A stretch of DNA of 64,000 nt from Sulfurimonas marina (lineage in GTDB: Bacteria; Campylobacterota; Campylobacteria; Campylobacterales; Sulfurimonadaceae). The notes below the pieces were generated by a model, which ran no database searches, was not told the DNA's origin, and saw nothing but the letters and a program-made list of their open reading frames with translations. The stretch's first letter is position 1; every line of letters starts with the position of its first letter. Where the stretch lies: contig NZ_CP041165.1 in NCBI RefSeq assembly GCF_014905095.1, forward strand, positions 1,736,001 to 1,800,000, written 5' to 3'. The position numbers and the translations under genes were made by a program. Shown here one piece after another: positions 1 to 9,540 of the stretch.

Positions 1-1513
1 CCAAATACTCGATAAATGCTTCTTCAAGTGTTTCTTTATTTCGTTGTTTTGTTAGTGCTTCAGGTGTATCACTTGCAAGTACACGCCCCTCATGCATCAG
101 TGATATTCTGTCACAGCGCTCACCCTCATTCATAAAGTGAGTTGAGACAAATATAGTTACACCGTCATTACGAGAGAGGTCTATCAGCAGCTCCCAGAAA
201 CGATCCCTAGATATCGGGTCAACTCCGGAAGTCGGTTCGTCAAGTATAAGCATTTTAGGATGGTGTACAACCGCTACAGCTAAAGAGAGGCGCTGACGGA
301 TTCCTAAAGGAAGATCAGCCGTTAAAGAGTCTTTGTAATGCTCTAAATCAAAACGCTCTATCATCTCATCAATACGCTTTTTAATCTTCTCTTTTGGAAT
401 GTGAAACAATCTTGCATGGAGCATAAGGTTCTGAACTACTGTTAGCTCACTATAAAGAGAAAAAGATTGCGTCATATAGCCTACTTGATTTCTCGTAGCC
501 ATATCCTGAGCATCTGTCGGTTGTTCAAATAGCCATGATTCTCCGCTAGAAGGGGTTAATAACCCCGTTAACATCTTCATAGTTGTTGTTTTCCCACAAC
601 CGTTTGAACCTAAAAATCCAAAAATTTCACCACGTTCAATAGAGAAACTTACATCATCAACAGCAGTAAAGTCGCCAAAACGCATAGTCAAACCTTTGGC
701 AACGATAGCTTTAGTTTCATCTTCTTGAACTCTGCGTGGAGGAATTTGTAAAAGTTCATGCCCTTGTCGTTTTGCTTCAGGAAGTAAAGCGATAAATGCT
801 TCATCAAGATTGGTAGTTTTCGTTTGTAAGAGAAGTTCTTTAGGTGTTCCCGTAGAGAGAATTTTACCCTCATCCATCGCAACAAGCCAGTCAAAGCGCT
901 CAGCCTCTTCCATATAAGCCGTTGCAATAATGACACTCATCCCTTCACGTCTTTTTCGAATTCTCTCAACAAGCTCCCAAAACTGACGTCTGGAGAGCGG
1001 GTCTACACCCGTTGTCGGCTCATCAAGTATTAAAAGTTCTGGATCGTGAATCAGGGCACAACAAAGTCCCAGTTTTTGTTTCATCCCTCCAGATAATTTT
1101 CCTGCCGGACGATCTCTAAAGGGAGTCAGCCCCGTACTGGCTAATAGTTCTGTAATTCTTGCTTTTCTCTCAGCCTTGCTTTGACCAAACAGACGGCCGA
1201 AAAAATCGATGTTCTCTTCAACTGAGAGTGACATATAAAGGTTTTTGCCTAAACCTTGAGGCATAAATGCAATGCGTGGCCCTATAGCATTTCTGTCATT
1301 TTGCAAATCAATATTATGATCAAGTACTTCGATAGAACCTTTTTGCAGTTTACGAACCCCTGAGAGCAATGCAAGTACACTTGATTTACCCACACCGTCA
1401 GGGCCTATAAAACCAACCATACATCCTGAGGGTATATCTAAACTTACATTATCTACCGCTATCGTATTACCATAGTGATGAGAAAGGTTTTCTATATGGA
1501 CAACCGGTTTCAT
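1..1513 (-). CDS. RbbA/YhiH-type double ABC ATPase (partial, C-terminus outside window)
   Basis: The frame starts at the ATG at 1513 and stays open to the window edge, giving 504 residues with two nucleotide-binding domains. Domain 1 has Walker [10 protein letters not shown] (about 37-45), signature LSGGMKQ and Walker [14 protein letters not shown]. Domain 2 has Walker [10 protein letters not shown] (about 301-309), a degenerate signature LPLGIRQR and Walker [14 protein letters not shown]. The Asp in the first Walker A and the altered second signature are typical of the RbbA/YhiH family, in which an ABC-2 permease normally follows the two ATPase domains; that part would lie left of base 1. 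The start overlaps the hlyD-like stop (ATGA), so it is the last gene seen of a tetR-tolC-hlyD-abc operon. Likely role: energising a tripartite export pump. The substrate is unknown. Confidence 0.88.
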   Translation of the reverse strand, partial: MKPVVHIENLSHHYGNTIAVDNVSLDIPSGCMVGFIGPDGVGKSSVLALLSGVRKLQKGSIEVLDHNIDLQNDRNAIGPRIAFMPQGLGKNLYMSLSVEENIDFFGRLFGQSKAERKARITELLASTGLTPFRDRPAGKLSGGMKQKLGLCCALIHDPELLILDEPTTGVDPLSRRQFWELVERIRKRREGMSVIIATAYMEEAERFDWLVAMDEGKILSTGTPKELLLQTKTTNLDEAFIALLPEAKRQGHELLQIPPRRVQEDETKAIVAKGLTMRFGDFTAVDDVSFSIERGEIFGFLGSNGCGKTTTMKMLTGLLTPSSGESWLFEQPTDAQDMATRNQVGYMTQSFSLYSELTVVQNLMLHARLFHIPKEKIKKRIDEMIERFDLEHYKDSLTADLPLGIRQRLSLAVAVVHHPKMLILDEPTSGVDPISRDRFWELLIDLSRNDGVTIFVSTHFMNEGERCDRISLMHEGRVLASDTPEALTKQRNKETLEEAFIEYL

Positions 1514-2508
1514 GGAGCAGTTTTATTATTCTCTGTAACTTCAAGATATAGTGGCCACGGCGTTGAACTCTCTAAACGCACATAAGCAACACCCGGAAGA
1601 CCGCTTTTGGCACTTTTAAAACCATCTTTTATAATTTTTGGATCAACCTTTACTTTTATGCGGAACATAAGTTTTGCACGCTCCTTATCAGTTTCAATCT
1701 CCTTTGGAGTAAACTGTGCCTCAGGAGAAACAAAAGATACAAAAGCGGGTATCGGCTTGTTTGGCAATGCATCGATCATAATACGTGCTTCACTCCCTAT
1801 TGCCACACGTCCTGCATCAGCAGTAGGTAGAAATATTGTCATAAATGTATCAGTTACATCTAAAAGAGTATATAGTTTTGTACCGCTGCCGACAATCTCA
1901 CCCGGTTCAACTAGTTTATATAACACCCTAGCGTTGATCGGAGCATATAAACTACACTCTTCAATATTGACTTTTATAGTCTCTACTTGCGCCTTTGCCG
2001 CTTCTATTGAAGCCTCGGCACTGACAACCTGAGCTTTTGCAGCTGCTAGAGCTGCTTTTGCACTTTTGAGTCTTGTTTCATCTTGTTGCAGCTGTACTAA
2101 AGAAATATTTTTATTTACATAGAGTGATTTTGAACGTTCTAAATTCTTTTGTGCAAGAGACAATTCGCTTTTGCGTTGAGCTACTATTGCTTTTGAATAC
2201 TCTTTTTGCTGAATAGCCTGCTGCACCATCGCTTCTGTTTGTTTTAACCTTGCCTCTAACTCTTTGGTATCAAGTTTAGCCATTAACTGACCTTTTGAAA
2301 CTATCTCACCCTCTTGCACCAATACATCTTTTACCCGTCCCGGATACTTCGTAGCTATATCAACTTCCGTCATCTCAAGGCGCCCGTTTCCTGATGCAAA
2401 GGCATCACTCAGCTGATTTGAATTTAAGTTTTCCATCATGTAATATATGATGAAAGCGCCAACAACTAAAACTCCGAAGAGAACCTTTTTTAAAACAGTT
2501 TTATTCAT
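1510..2508 (-). CDS. HlyD/YhiI-type membrane fusion protein
   Basis: A 332-residue periplasmic adaptor. An N-terminal membrane anchor (about 8-25) is followed by the first half of a lipoyl-like domain (about 50-80, [18 protein letters not shown]). A long Ala/Gln/Lys-rich coiled coil follows (about 80-185), then the second lipoyl half ([18 protein letters not shown], about 188-205) and a beta-barrel region. In this family the adaptor joins an inner-membrane ABC exporter to a TolC channel, and both partners are encoded next to it. The ATG at 2508 overlaps the upstream tolC-like stop as ATGA, and its own TGA overlaps the ABC gene's ATG, so all three are probably translationally coupled. Substrate unknown. 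Confidence 0.92.
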   Translation of the reverse strand: MNKTVLKKVLFGVLVVGAFIIYYMMENLNSNQLSDAFASGNGRLEMTEVDIATKYPGRVKDVLVQEGEIVSKGQLMAKLDTKELEARLKQTEAMVQQAIQQKEYSKAIVAQRKSELSLAQKNLERSKSLYVNKNISLVQLQQDETRLKSAKAALAAAKAQVVSAEASIEAAKAQVETIKVNIEECSLYAPINARVLYKLVEPGEIVGSGTKLYTLLDVTDTFMTIFLPTADAGRVAIGSEARIMIDALPNKPIPAFVSFVSPEAQFTPKEIETDKERAKLMFRIKVKVDPKIIKDGFKSAKSGLPGVAYVRLESSTPWPLYLEVTENNKTAP

Positions 2509-4856
2509 TCTTTTGCCTTTGATGTTTTGTGTGATTGGTTATGTGAATTTTCTAAAGTTGAGAAAAACTCTTTTGTAAACGATTTACGCTCAGATTCATC
2601 CATAAAAAAGTCAAACCTTCCCATATCTCTTTGCAAGTTCATCAGATCTGTTAGAAACTTATAGATGGCACTTGCAGATCTTTGATCAGCCAAAAGGGTT
2701 TCATTTTGGGCTACAAGCAGATCGGTCATAGAACGAGTCCCTTTTGCATAGTTGTTTTGCACAAGCTCAAAACTTTTTTTGGCCGCTTTTGCTGCTTGTT
2801 GTGTCAGTTCGATAGAGGGATAACTAGAGCGGATAGTATGGAGATCGTAACGGATCTGTTGCTCTATTGAGTTTTCCTCTTGCTCTTTTGAGAGTTGCAA
2901 TTGCTGCAATTTAAGCTGAGAATGTGATGAACGGGCACCTCTAGCACTCCCCTCGTATAAAGGGAGTGAAAGGACAACACTTGCACTCCAATTGGTTTGA
3001 TCTTCCAAACTAAAACCTGATGCAGGGTTACGTTGTTCATCAAAAACTCTCGATACCTCTCCCACAAACTCAACATCTGGTGAGAAGTACGTTCTACGAT
3101 CCGATGTCAGCTTACGCTTTTGAGCAGCTATGTACCCGTTGTACATCTGCAACTCCGATGCATTTTTTAACCCCTCTTGAACAATATAATCATTTATACG
3201 CTTTAGTTCATTTTCATTTGAGATCAAAGAGAGGAGTTCTTTATTGCTGATAAGTAACGCCGGATCTTCTAATGTAGCAGGCGTAGTTTTTATTCTCTGT
3301 GTTATAGGACGGTTTAAAATCAAATTAAGTGCATCTTTCGCCTGTTCTACACCCGCTTTTTCCTGAAGTACACGCTGTTTTGAAGTAGCGATTCTACTCT
3401 CCCAATGATAAAGATCGGAAAGATCAGAGGTTCCTGCATCTACACGAGCTTGTGCCATCTCTAGATTGGACTTGGTCAGTTTTAGATTCTCTTTTTCTAC
3501 TTTCAATTGTGTCTGTGCAATGAGTATATTTAAAAACATTGTTGTAGCTTGTTCCACAACATCCATCTCTAATGTACGCTGCTGTGCTACAGTGGCAGCT
3601 TTTACTTTTTTTTGTATCTCTAAAGCAGCCAAAGCTTTTTCTGAAAAAAGAACCTGATGAACTTTAATAGCACCCATTGAACTTTTCTCGGCATAAAAAC
3701 CGTTTTTTACATATACATTATCACTGTTTTGCTGTGTATATGAGAGACTACCTCTAATTTGAGGGAGTAAGACGGAGCGAACCTCTTTGATGTTTTCATC
3801 TTCCTGTTTTATTCCAAGTTCTCCTGCAATAATATAAAGATTGTTTTTTATTGCCAGTTTGGCAACATCGCTTAAACTCAGTGCCTTCCCTTCTATCACT
3901 TCGCCATCCCCTATCACTTTTGCTTTATTAAGAAGTTCAAAAGAGGGATAGACACCAATTTTATTTGTAGTATTTAAATTGATCAGAAGTTGGTGTTTGT
4001 CTTCAAATTTTGTAGGCAATTGTTGCGCTTCTTCACCTCGCAATACGGCTTGAATATTTAGTGCTAACTGTCTAATCCTTCTAGATGTATTTTCAGTCGA
4101 TACCGATGACATCATAACCCCGTCATAAACATTTAGGTCATCTCCTAAAGAGTAACTTGGAAGACGTTTCTGCACTAAAGTGTCTATTAGCTTTTGTTTC
4201 GATCCACTACTTAAAGATGGAAGCGGTGTAAGCATAACGGCCTGAGTATCAGCAGGTATTTGTTCAAGCAGGTTTTTAGAACCGCTTACAACAACATGGA
4301 AATTAATCCCTCTGTTTAAAGTAGATCTTTTCAAACTCTCCATTGCATTAGGAAGTGAAGATGAGAGTTTTTCATCTACGATAAGGGTCATATTTTTAAA
4401 ACTTACAACATTTAAAAAGTCATTAAGTGCAACATCAAAAGGGGTTCCAAAAGCAAGATAGTTCATATTTGCTTTAGTAGTTTGAGATTGTTGTTCGAAA
4501 TGTAATAGATAAGGTGCAAAAGTTGGTTTTTTAAGTTTTGTTTTTTTAAAAGCAGTATTTGCAGAGACCAGACCTATCGTAATGATCATATCAACCTTTG
4601 GATCGTTTTGTAATCTCTCTAATGCCGCATGAGCTTGAGAAGTCGACCAGTCAATAACTAAAGGGTTTAAAAAATGAATTTTAAATTCACTTTGTGTCAT
4701 CACTTTGAGTTCTGTTGAGAGTTCATCTTTGATATTTTGATACTGAGAAGTTTGTGCATCCATTACAATAGCAACATCTACTTCTGCAGATTGTGGTGCA
4801 CCCCATAAGCTGATAGTTGCGAAAACTGTTAATAAAAGTAGTTTCATCTTATCCAT
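2505..4856 (-). CDS. Fusion of ABC substrate-binding-like domain to TolC outer-membrane efflux protein
   Basis: About 783 residues with a signal peptide (MKLLLLTVFATISLWGA). Residues about 20-310 look like the periplasmic ABC-substrate-binding (TrpX/BMP-like) fold: a DVAIVMDAQTSQY start, MIITIGLVSANTAFKK, and GVMMSSVSTENTSRRIRQLA near the end. From about residue 325 (LSLSDVAKLAIKNN) the chain is a TolC/OEP protein with two coiled-coil repeats, for example MAQARVDAGTSDLSDLYHW and NNYAKGTRSMTDLLVAQNE. An ordinary TolC is roughly 420-500 residues, so the extra 300 are a real added domain. I chose the ATG at 4856 because GGGAG lies just before it; an upstream ATG at 4871 overlaps the tetR stop and a downstream one lies at 4847. 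Context says outer-membrane channel of this pump; the added domain may sense or capture substrate, which is inference. Confidence 0.85.
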   Translation of the reverse strand: MDKMKLLLLTVFATISLWGAPQSAEVDVAIVMDAQTSQYQNIKDELSTELKVMTQSEFKIHFLNPLVIDWSTSQAHAALERLQNDPKVDMIITIGLVSANTAFKKTKLKKPTFAPYLLHFEQQSQTTKANMNYLAFGTPFDVALNDFLNVVSFKNMTLIVDEKLSSSLPNAMESLKRSTLNRGINFHVVVSGSKNLLEQIPADTQAVMLTPLPSLSSGSKQKLIDTLVQKRLPSYSLGDDLNVYDGVMMSSVSTENTSRRIRQLALNIQAVLRGEEAQQLPTKFEDKHQLLINLNTTNKIGVYPSFELLNKAKVIGDGEVIEGKALSLSDVAKLAIKNNLYIIAGELGIKQEDENIKEVRSVLLPQIRGSLSYTQQNSDNVYVKNGFYAEKSSMGAIKVHQVLFSEKALAALEIQKKVKAATVAQQRTLEMDVVEQATTMFLNILIAQTQLKVEKENLKLTKSNLEMAQARVDAGTSDLSDLYHWESRIATSKQRVLQEKAGVEQAKDALNLILNRPITQRIKTTPATLEDPALLISNKELLSLISNENELKRINDYIVQEGLKNASELQMYNGYIAAQKRKLTSDRRTYFSPDVEFVGEVSRVFDEQRNPASGFSLEDQTNWSASVVLSLPLYEGSARGARSSHSQLKLQQLQLSKEQEENSIEQQIRYDLHTIRSSYPSIELTQQAAKAAKKSFELVQNNYAKGTRSMTDLLVAQNETLLADQRSASAIYKFLTDLMNLQRDMGRFDFFMDESERKSFTKEFFSTLENSHNQSHKTSKAKE

Positions 4857-4867
4857 AACTCTCCCTT

Positions 4868-5458
4868 TCATCTGTTCTCAACCAGTAATAAAAAACTCTC
4901 CACCAGCTCATCGCTTTTTTGGAGCAAATCATCATTTACAATAACCCAGTATTTCACCATTGCAGTACTAATACTATCATACAACAGGGTCATTTCCAAT
5001 GAAGTTTTAGAAGTTTTTACTTTTTCTCTTAAAGGCTCCATTATATTTTCGCTAATAAATTTATATACATGCATCATAACATCATCTTCATCGGTAATGT
5101 TGTAAGTATTTATGTAAAACAGCGGATGATTTACACCTAGATGAAGTACATTTTTATGAGACATAAATGCTTGAAATTTTATGTTTGTCAGTATTTGAAG
5201 TTTTTCATACGGATCGTTTACATCTTTTATTTCATTCTCCAGTATCTCAAGATAGTAATCAATTTGATTCAATATATAGTTGTTGTAAAGGTTCTCTTTT
5301 GAACCGAAAATTGTGTAGATAGAGCCAACTGACACACCGACATTTGAGGCCAGCTCTGCTACTTTCATATTTTCATAACCCTCATTTTGGAAGAGTTTTG
5401 ATGCCTCTTCAAGTATTAAGTCTCTTTTGAGCTCTTGAACTTTCTTTTTTAAACTCAT
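4868..5458 (-). CDS. TetR/AcrR family transcriptional regulator
   Basis: A 196-residue regulator. The N-terminal helix-turn-helix (about 10-55) shows ILEEASKLFQNEGYENMKV and SVGSIYTIFGSKENLYNNY, typical of TetR proteins. The remainder is a helical ligand and dimer domain of the usual length. An upstream in-frame ATG at 5500 exists, but the ATG at 5458 has AAGGAAAA about eight bases before it, so I prefer it. Its stop overlaps the reading frame of the tolC fusion gene, making it the first gene of the efflux operon. Repeated TTCAT/ATGAA half-sites lie upstream at 5501-5523, so it probably represses its own operon and is released by a pump substrate; that is inferred from family behaviour. Confidence 0.9.
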   Translation of the reverse strand: MSLKKKVQELKRDLILEEASKLFQNEGYENMKVAELASNVGVSVGSIYTIFGSKENLYNNYILNQIDYYLEILENEIKDVNDPYEKLQILTNIKFQAFMSHKNVLHLGVNHPLFYINTYNITDEDDVMMHVYKFISENIMEPLREKVKTSKTSLEMTLLYDSISTAMVKYWVIVNDDLLQKSDELVESFLLLVENR

Positions 5459-5485
5459 ACTATTTTCCTTTGGAACATTCCACTC

Positions 5486-5523
5486 ATTGTAGTGCAGCAA
5501 TTCATAAAATGAACTTAATTCAT
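5486..5523 (-). promoter_or_regulatory. Putative TetR operator and efflux operon promoter
   Basis: TTCAT-AAA-ATGAA at 5501-5513 and ATGAA-CTTAA-TTCAT at 5509-5523 share a half-site and form two overlapping inverted repeats. On the minus strand TACAAT at 5486-5491 is a plausible -10 for tetR, so the repeats would cover the -35 region. This is what an autorepressor site would look like, but it is inferred from position and symmetry only. Confidence 0.5.
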
Positions 5524-5580
5524 TCTAAATACAATATTAAAAATATTTAGAGTTTTCGAAGACAAATATCTGGTTTATAC

Positions 5581-5586
5581 TATAAT
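5581..5586 (+). promoter_or_regulatory. Putative -10 box of the double methyltransferase gene
   Basis: A perfect TATAAT stands 46 bases before the ATG at 5633, and GGAG lies before the start. No clear -35 is visible, which is usual in this phylum. The promoter is divergent from that of tetR about 90 bases away, so a TetR protein bound at 5501-5523 could in principle affect both. Confidence 0.5.
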
Positions 5587-5632
5587 TGCGATCTTATTTA
5601 AATTTTTAGCATCATATATGGAGTACCCTTAA

Positions 5633-6997
5633 ATGGCAGATACAACACAAATAATTACCCTCTATACAGAACTGGCAAATAATCCACAAAAAGATTTTGG
5701 ATGGGATAAAGGCCTTGAAAATGCCAAGGCTCATCGTTATAAACAAGAATGGATTGAGAAACTTCCTTCTGAAGTATGGGAGTATTGTGCCGCAGTGGGT
5801 AATCCTTTTTCTCTGGGTGAGATTCAAGAAGGAGAGAGTGTTGTTGATCTTGGATGCGGTGCAGGTGTTGATTTACTCGTAAGTGCATTAAAAGTTGGAG
5901 ATAAAGGTCAGGCAATCGGCATAGACATAACTCCTAAGATGGTTGAAAAAGCGAAATATCACGCTGAACTTGCCGGACTTACAAATGTAATTGTAAAAGA
6001 ATCTAGCTTTGATGATACCGGTCTTGAAGAAAACAGCATAGATGTTGTGATCTCAAATGGAGCGATTAATTTAACGGCTTGTAAAGAGAGTGTCTTTGCT
6101 GAGATTCACAGAATACTAAAACCTAATGGAAGGTTGATGTTTGCAGATATGATCGATATCACAAAAAGCTCAAGTGAGTGTTGTTCCGAACAAGCAACTG
6201 CCTGCTGCTCTTCAGAACAAGAGGATTGGGCGAACTGTGTCGCCGGAACATTACGTAAAGATGAACTTATAAACATAATGAAGCAAGCCGGTTTTGAAAA
6301 TATTGAGTTTAAGGGCTTAACACATTACACAACAGCAGAGACTACACAAGGTGCCCTCTTCAGAGCCATCAAAAAACCTCTAGATGAAGTACGAAAAGAT
6401 TACTGGAATAATTTTTTTAATACAAGAGATTATACACAGGTACTATGGCACCAAACACACCCAAGCAGATCGCTTGAACAGATTCAACAATATGCATCTA
6501 AAGATGATCCTATTATAGATGTTGGCTGTGGAGCTTCTTTACTTGTTGATAACTTGATCGCAGAGGCATATAAGAACATCTCTTTACTTGATGCGGCTGC
6601 AGAACCATTGGAGACTGTCAAAAAAAGACTTGGTGAGAATGCAGAGATCCCTACTTTTAACTGTTCAGATATTCTCAACTTTAAACCGAAACAAAAGTTT
6701 AAAGTATGGCACGATAGAGCTATGTTTCACTTTTTACTAAACCCTTCAGACAGAAAAAAATATTTTGAAGCTTTAAAAGAAAGTTTACTGCCTGACGGTA
6801 TTGCAATCATAAATACTTTTGCAATAAACGGAGAAACAGAGTGTGCCGGTTTAAAAACAGCACAATATAGCAGCGATATTATCAAAAATGAACTGCCAAA
6901 AGGTTTGAGTTTGGTTAAAAGTGAAGAGTTCATCCATATTACACCAAAAAATACAGAACAAAAATATTGTGCATTCTTTATAAAGTCAGATATTTAA
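5633..6997 (+). CDS. Double SAM-dependent methyltransferase, ArsM-like domain fused to a second methyltransferase
   Basis: 454 residues with two class I methyltransferase domains. Domain 1 (about 20-245) follows the ArsM layout: motif I VVDLGCGAGVDLLVSA, then SNGAINLTACKESVFAEI, HRILKPNGRLMFADMI and WANCVAGTL. The position that is Cys in true arsenite methyltransferases (SNC) is Gly here, while the Cys of the NCVAG segment is kept. A short insert (about 178-195) adds two CC pairs, ECCSEQ and ACCSSEQ. Domain 2 (about 255-454) has PIIDVGCGASLLVDNLI and VWHDRAMFHFLL, the pattern of a separate SAM methyltransferase family found alone in many bacteria. It may act on arsenic, another metalloid or a thiol; the substrate is unproven. 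The gene is single and divergent from the efflux operon. Confidence 0.8.
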   Translation: MADTTQIITLYTELANNPQKDFGWDKGLENAKAHRYKQEWIEKLPSEVWEYCAAVGNPFSLGEIQEGESVVDLGCGAGVDLLVSALKVGDKGQAIGIDITPKMVEKAKYHAELAGLTNVIVKESSFDDTGLEENSIDVVISNGAINLTACKESVFAEIHRILKPNGRLMFADMIDITKSSSECCSEQATACCSSEQEDWANCVAGTLRKDELINIMKQAGFENIEFKGLTHYTTAETTQGALFRAIKKPLDEVRKDYWNNFFNTRDYTQVLWHQTHPSRSLEQIQQYASKDDPIIDVGCGASLLVDNLIAEAYKNISLLDAAAEPLETVKKRLGENAEIPTFNCSDILNFKPKQKFKVWHDRAMFHFLLNPSDRKKYFEALKESLLPDGIAIINTFAINGETECAGLKTAQYSSDIIKNELPKGLSLVKSEEFIHITPKNTEQKYCAFFIKSDI

Positions 6998-7039
6998 AAT
7001 AAAATATATAATTATTTTAGGATAAGGATAAGATATAAA

Positions 7040-7114
7040 TGGTGGTCACGATTGGACTTGAACCAACGACCACTTCCATGTCAAGGAAGCACTCTACCAC
7101 TGAGTTACGCGACC
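7040..7114 (-). tRNA. tRNA-Val (GAC)
   Basis: The reverse strand folds as a cloverleaf: acceptor GGTCGCG pairs with CGTGACC followed by A and an encoded CCA. The anticodon stem CTTCC/GGAAG encloses loop TTGACAT, giving anticodon GAC. The T-arm carries GGTTCAAGTCC. It stands alone between the methyltransferase and pckA. Confidence 0.96.
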
Positions 7115-7253
7115 ACTTAAAAAAGAGAATAGAATTTTATCCAAAAAATCTTAAATTAATTTGGATAGTTAAAAAAAGTTTTATAGCGGGGCGAATTTTG
7201 TAAAATATTGGAATATTCTCAACATTTTACTTTTAATTTAGGTATAGAAGTTG

Positions 7254-7301
7254 TATAATTTCACCTCTTAGATGATACTAAGATACAGGTATCAATTTTT
7301 T
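7254..7301 (+). promoter_or_regulatory. pckA promoter and leader hairpin
   Basis: TATAAT at 7254-7259 is a good -10 for pckA. Within the following leader, TGATAC (7273-7278) and GTATCA (7289-7294) form a short hairpin followed by ATTTTTT (7295-7301). That is terminator-like in form but weak, so attenuation is only a possibility. The leader then reaches pckA at 7323. Confidence 0.5.
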
Positions 7302-7322
7302 AAAATACCCCGAAGGTAAAAA

Positions 7323-8906
7323 ATGGACATTAAAGAATTAGAAGATTTAGGACTAAAAAGTATTGGTCAAGTCTTTCACAACTTAAGCTATGACGAGCTT
7401 CATAAACATGAGCTGGCCAATCATGAAGTGGAAGCAACCAACCAAGGTGCGACCGCAGTCGACACAGGTATTTTCACTGGACGTAGCCCAATGGATAAAT
7501 ACTTTGTCGAACGCGATCCATCAAACAAATATATCGCGTGGGGCGATGTAAATAAACCCGTATCTCAAGATATTTTTGAAGAGCTTTATGAAGTTGCTTG
7601 TGAACAACTTTCAAATAAAGACTTATATGTTACAGATGTTTTCTGTGGCTCATCTCCAGCTTCTAAGCGTTCTGTACGTTTCGTATCAGAAATCGCATGG
7701 CAATCTCACTTTGTAAAAAACATGTTTATCCGCCCAACTTCTGCTGAACTTGAAGTTTTCAAATCTGACTTTACAGTACTTAACGCTTGTAAAACAGTAA
7801 ATGACAAATGGAAAGAACACGGACTTAACTCAGAAGTTTTCGTTATGTTCGATGTTGAAAGAAACATAGCAATTATTGGTGGTACATACTACGGTGGAGA
7901 GATGAAAAAAGGTATCTTCTCTATGATGAACTACTGGTTACCATTAGAGGGTAAACTTTCTATGCACTGTTCTGCGAATGTTGGAAAAGATGGTGACACT
8001 GCACTATTCTTCGGACTTTCAGGAACAGGAAAAACTACACTTTCAACAGATCCAAACCGCGCACTTATCGGTGATGACGAGCATGGTTGGGACAATCACG
8101 GGGTATTTAACTTCGAAGGTGGATGTTATGCGAAAGTTATCAACCTTGATCCAAAAAGTGAACCTGAAATCTACAGCGCGATCAAAAAAGACGCTCTTTT
8201 AGAAAACGTTGTAACAAATGATGATGGTGAAGTTGATTATGATGACGGTTCAAAAACTGAAAATACTCGTGTATCTTACCCTATTGAACACATTCCAAAT
8301 CACAAACAAGATCTTATGGCAGGTCACCCGAAAAACATCATCTTCTTAACTGCAGATGCATTTGGTGTACTTCCTCCGGTATCTAAACTTACTCGTGAAC
8401 AAGCAATGTACTACTTCTTAAGTGGTTATACTGCAAAAGTTGCAGGAACTGAGCGTGGTATTACTGAGCCGGTAGCAACATTCTCTGCATGTTTCGGAGA
8501 AGCTTTCTTACCACTTCACCCAACAGTTTATGCAAAACTTTTAGGTGAAAAAATCGATAAACACGGTGTAAATGTTTACCTTGTTAACACTGGATGGACT
8601 GGTGGAAAATACGGTACTGGTAAACGTATGAGCATCAAAGATACTCGTGAATGTATCAACTCTATCTTAGACGGTTCAATCAACAACTGTGAATTTGAAA
8701 CTACTGAGGTGTTTGGTTTAAATATTCCTAAAACTTTAGGTGAAATCAAACCGAGCGTATTAAATCCGAAAAATGCTTGGAAAGATACGGAAGAGTTCAA
8801 TAAAACAAGAAATACTCTTGCAAATATGTTCGTAGAAAACTTCCACAAATATCAGACTGAAGACAGCGAATTCGACTACTCTGCAGCTGGACCGAAAATA
8901 AAATAA
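7323..8906 (+). CDS. pckA: Phosphoenolpyruvate carboxykinase (ATP)
   Basis: 527 residues, the normal size of ATP-type PEPCK. Oxaloacetate + ATP gives PEP + CO2 + ADP, linking the TCA cycle to gluconeogenesis; in autotrophs using the reductive TCA cycle it may run in the direction the cell needs. Seen: [16 protein letters not shown] near the N-terminus, [18 protein letters not shown], the P-loop [11 protein letters not shown] (about 231-241) and [20 protein letters not shown] (metal and substrate site), then [16 protein letters not shown] and [17 protein letters not shown]. It appears to be a single gene with its own promoter and ends at the hairpin at 8919-8948. Confidence 0.98.
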   Translation: MDIKELEDLGLKSIGQVFHNLSYDELHKHELANHEVEATNQGATAVDTGIFTGRSPMDKYFVERDPSNKYIAWGDVNKPVSQDIFEELYEVACEQLSNKDLYVTDVFCGSSPASKRSVRFVSEIAWQSHFVKNMFIRPTSAELEVFKSDFTVLNACKTVNDKWKEHGLNSEVFVMFDVERNIAIIGGTYYGGEMKKGIFSMMNYWLPLEGKLSMHCSANVGKDGDTALFFGLSGTGKTTLSTDPNRALIGDDEHGWDNHGVFNFEGGCYAKVINLDPKSEPEIYSAIKKDALLENVVTNDDGEVDYDDGSKTENTRVSYPIEHIPNHKQDLMAGHPKNIIFLTADAFGVLPPVSKLTREQAMYYFLSGYTAKVAGTERGITEPVATFSACFGEAFLPLHPTVYAKLLGEKIDKHGVNVYLVNTGWTGGKYGTGKRMSIKDTRECINSILDGSINNCEFETTEVFGLNIPKTLGEIKPSVLNPKNAWKDTEEFNKTRNTLANMFVENFHKYQTEDSEFDYSAAGPKIK

Positions 8907-8918
8907 AACACTTCTAAT

Positions 8919-8948
8919 AACAAAGACTACTTTTTAGTAGCCTTTGTT
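8919..8948. terminator. Bidirectional terminator between pckA and the dedA-like gene
   Basis: AACAAAGACTAC (8919-8930) pairs with GTAGCCTTTGTT (8937-8948) except for one mismatch, around a T-rich centre. It lies between the convergent ends of pckA and the DedA gene and overlaps the last codons of the latter. The runs of T and A on both sides suit termination in either direction. Confidence 0.6.
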
Positions 8949-9484
8949 AAATAGATCCAAATTAACCCCCCGATCGTAAAAACAATCACCGGTGCCAACC
9001 ATTTATTTTCAGATATATAGAGTGCAAATGCTTTAAGCGGTGCTCCAAAAAAGTAACTTGCAAGTCCAAATACAAGTGCCCATATAGCTGCCGCAAAAAA
9101 GTTAAGAAATGCAAACTTTTTAAAGTCATACTTTGTTAATGCAATTGCGATCGGAATAATCGTTTTAAGTCCATAGATATATTTTTGAATAAATATAACC
9201 CAGTCCCCGTGTTTCTTCATCATCATATGAGAAAGTGCCAGCTTTCGTCTATGTTTTCTAAGCCCCTCCATCATCATATGTTTTTGATTTCTAGTCAGCC
9301 AAAAAAGAAGTACATCCCCAAGCATATTACCCATAAAAGCAACTGCCATTGAAGTAGCTAAGTCCATTTTTCCCATGTAACTAAGAACTCCTGCAGCGAT
9401 CAGTCCTACAAAACCACCGCCAAGTGAGTATAAAAATAGTGCTATATATCCGTATGTAGCTAAAGAGCTAAATGTTTCTTCCAT
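8927..9484 (-). CDS. DedA family (SNARE-associated) membrane protein
   Basis: A 185-residue polytopic inner-membrane protein. It shows the DedA features: an N-terminal amphipathic stretch and GYIALFLYSLGGGFVGLIAA, FMGNMLGDVLLFWLTRN, then the central basic loop and IFIQKYIYGLKTIIPIAIAL, ending in a Trp-rich hydrophobic hairpin and a lysine tail. DedA/VTT proteins are implicated in recycling or flipping undecaprenyl phosphate and phospholipids. Which lipid this one handles cannot be told. It is transcribed alone or downstream of uvrB; a 135-base gap with a long stem-loop separates the two. Confidence 0.88.
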   Translation of the reverse strand: MEETFSSLATYGYIALFLYSLGGGFVGLIAAGVLSYMGKMDLATSMAVAFMGNMLGDVLLFWLTRNQKHMMMEGLRKHRRKLALSHMMMKKHGDWVIFIQKYIYGLKTIIPIAIALTKYDFKKFAFLNFFAAAIWALVFGLASYFFGAPLKAFALYISENKWLAPVIVFTIGGLIWIYLTKATKK

Positions 9485-9540
9485 TTGTAAATATTCCTAT
9501 TATTAATTTTTTAATCTGTTTTCTATTATTCTAGTTCAGT

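Noticed and set aside
688-936. An 82-codon minus-strand frame
   Set aside because: It is out of frame within the double ABC ATPase gene that covers 1-1513.
1607-2032. A 141-codon plus-strand frame
   Set aside because: Antisense to the HlyD-family gene, which is well supported.
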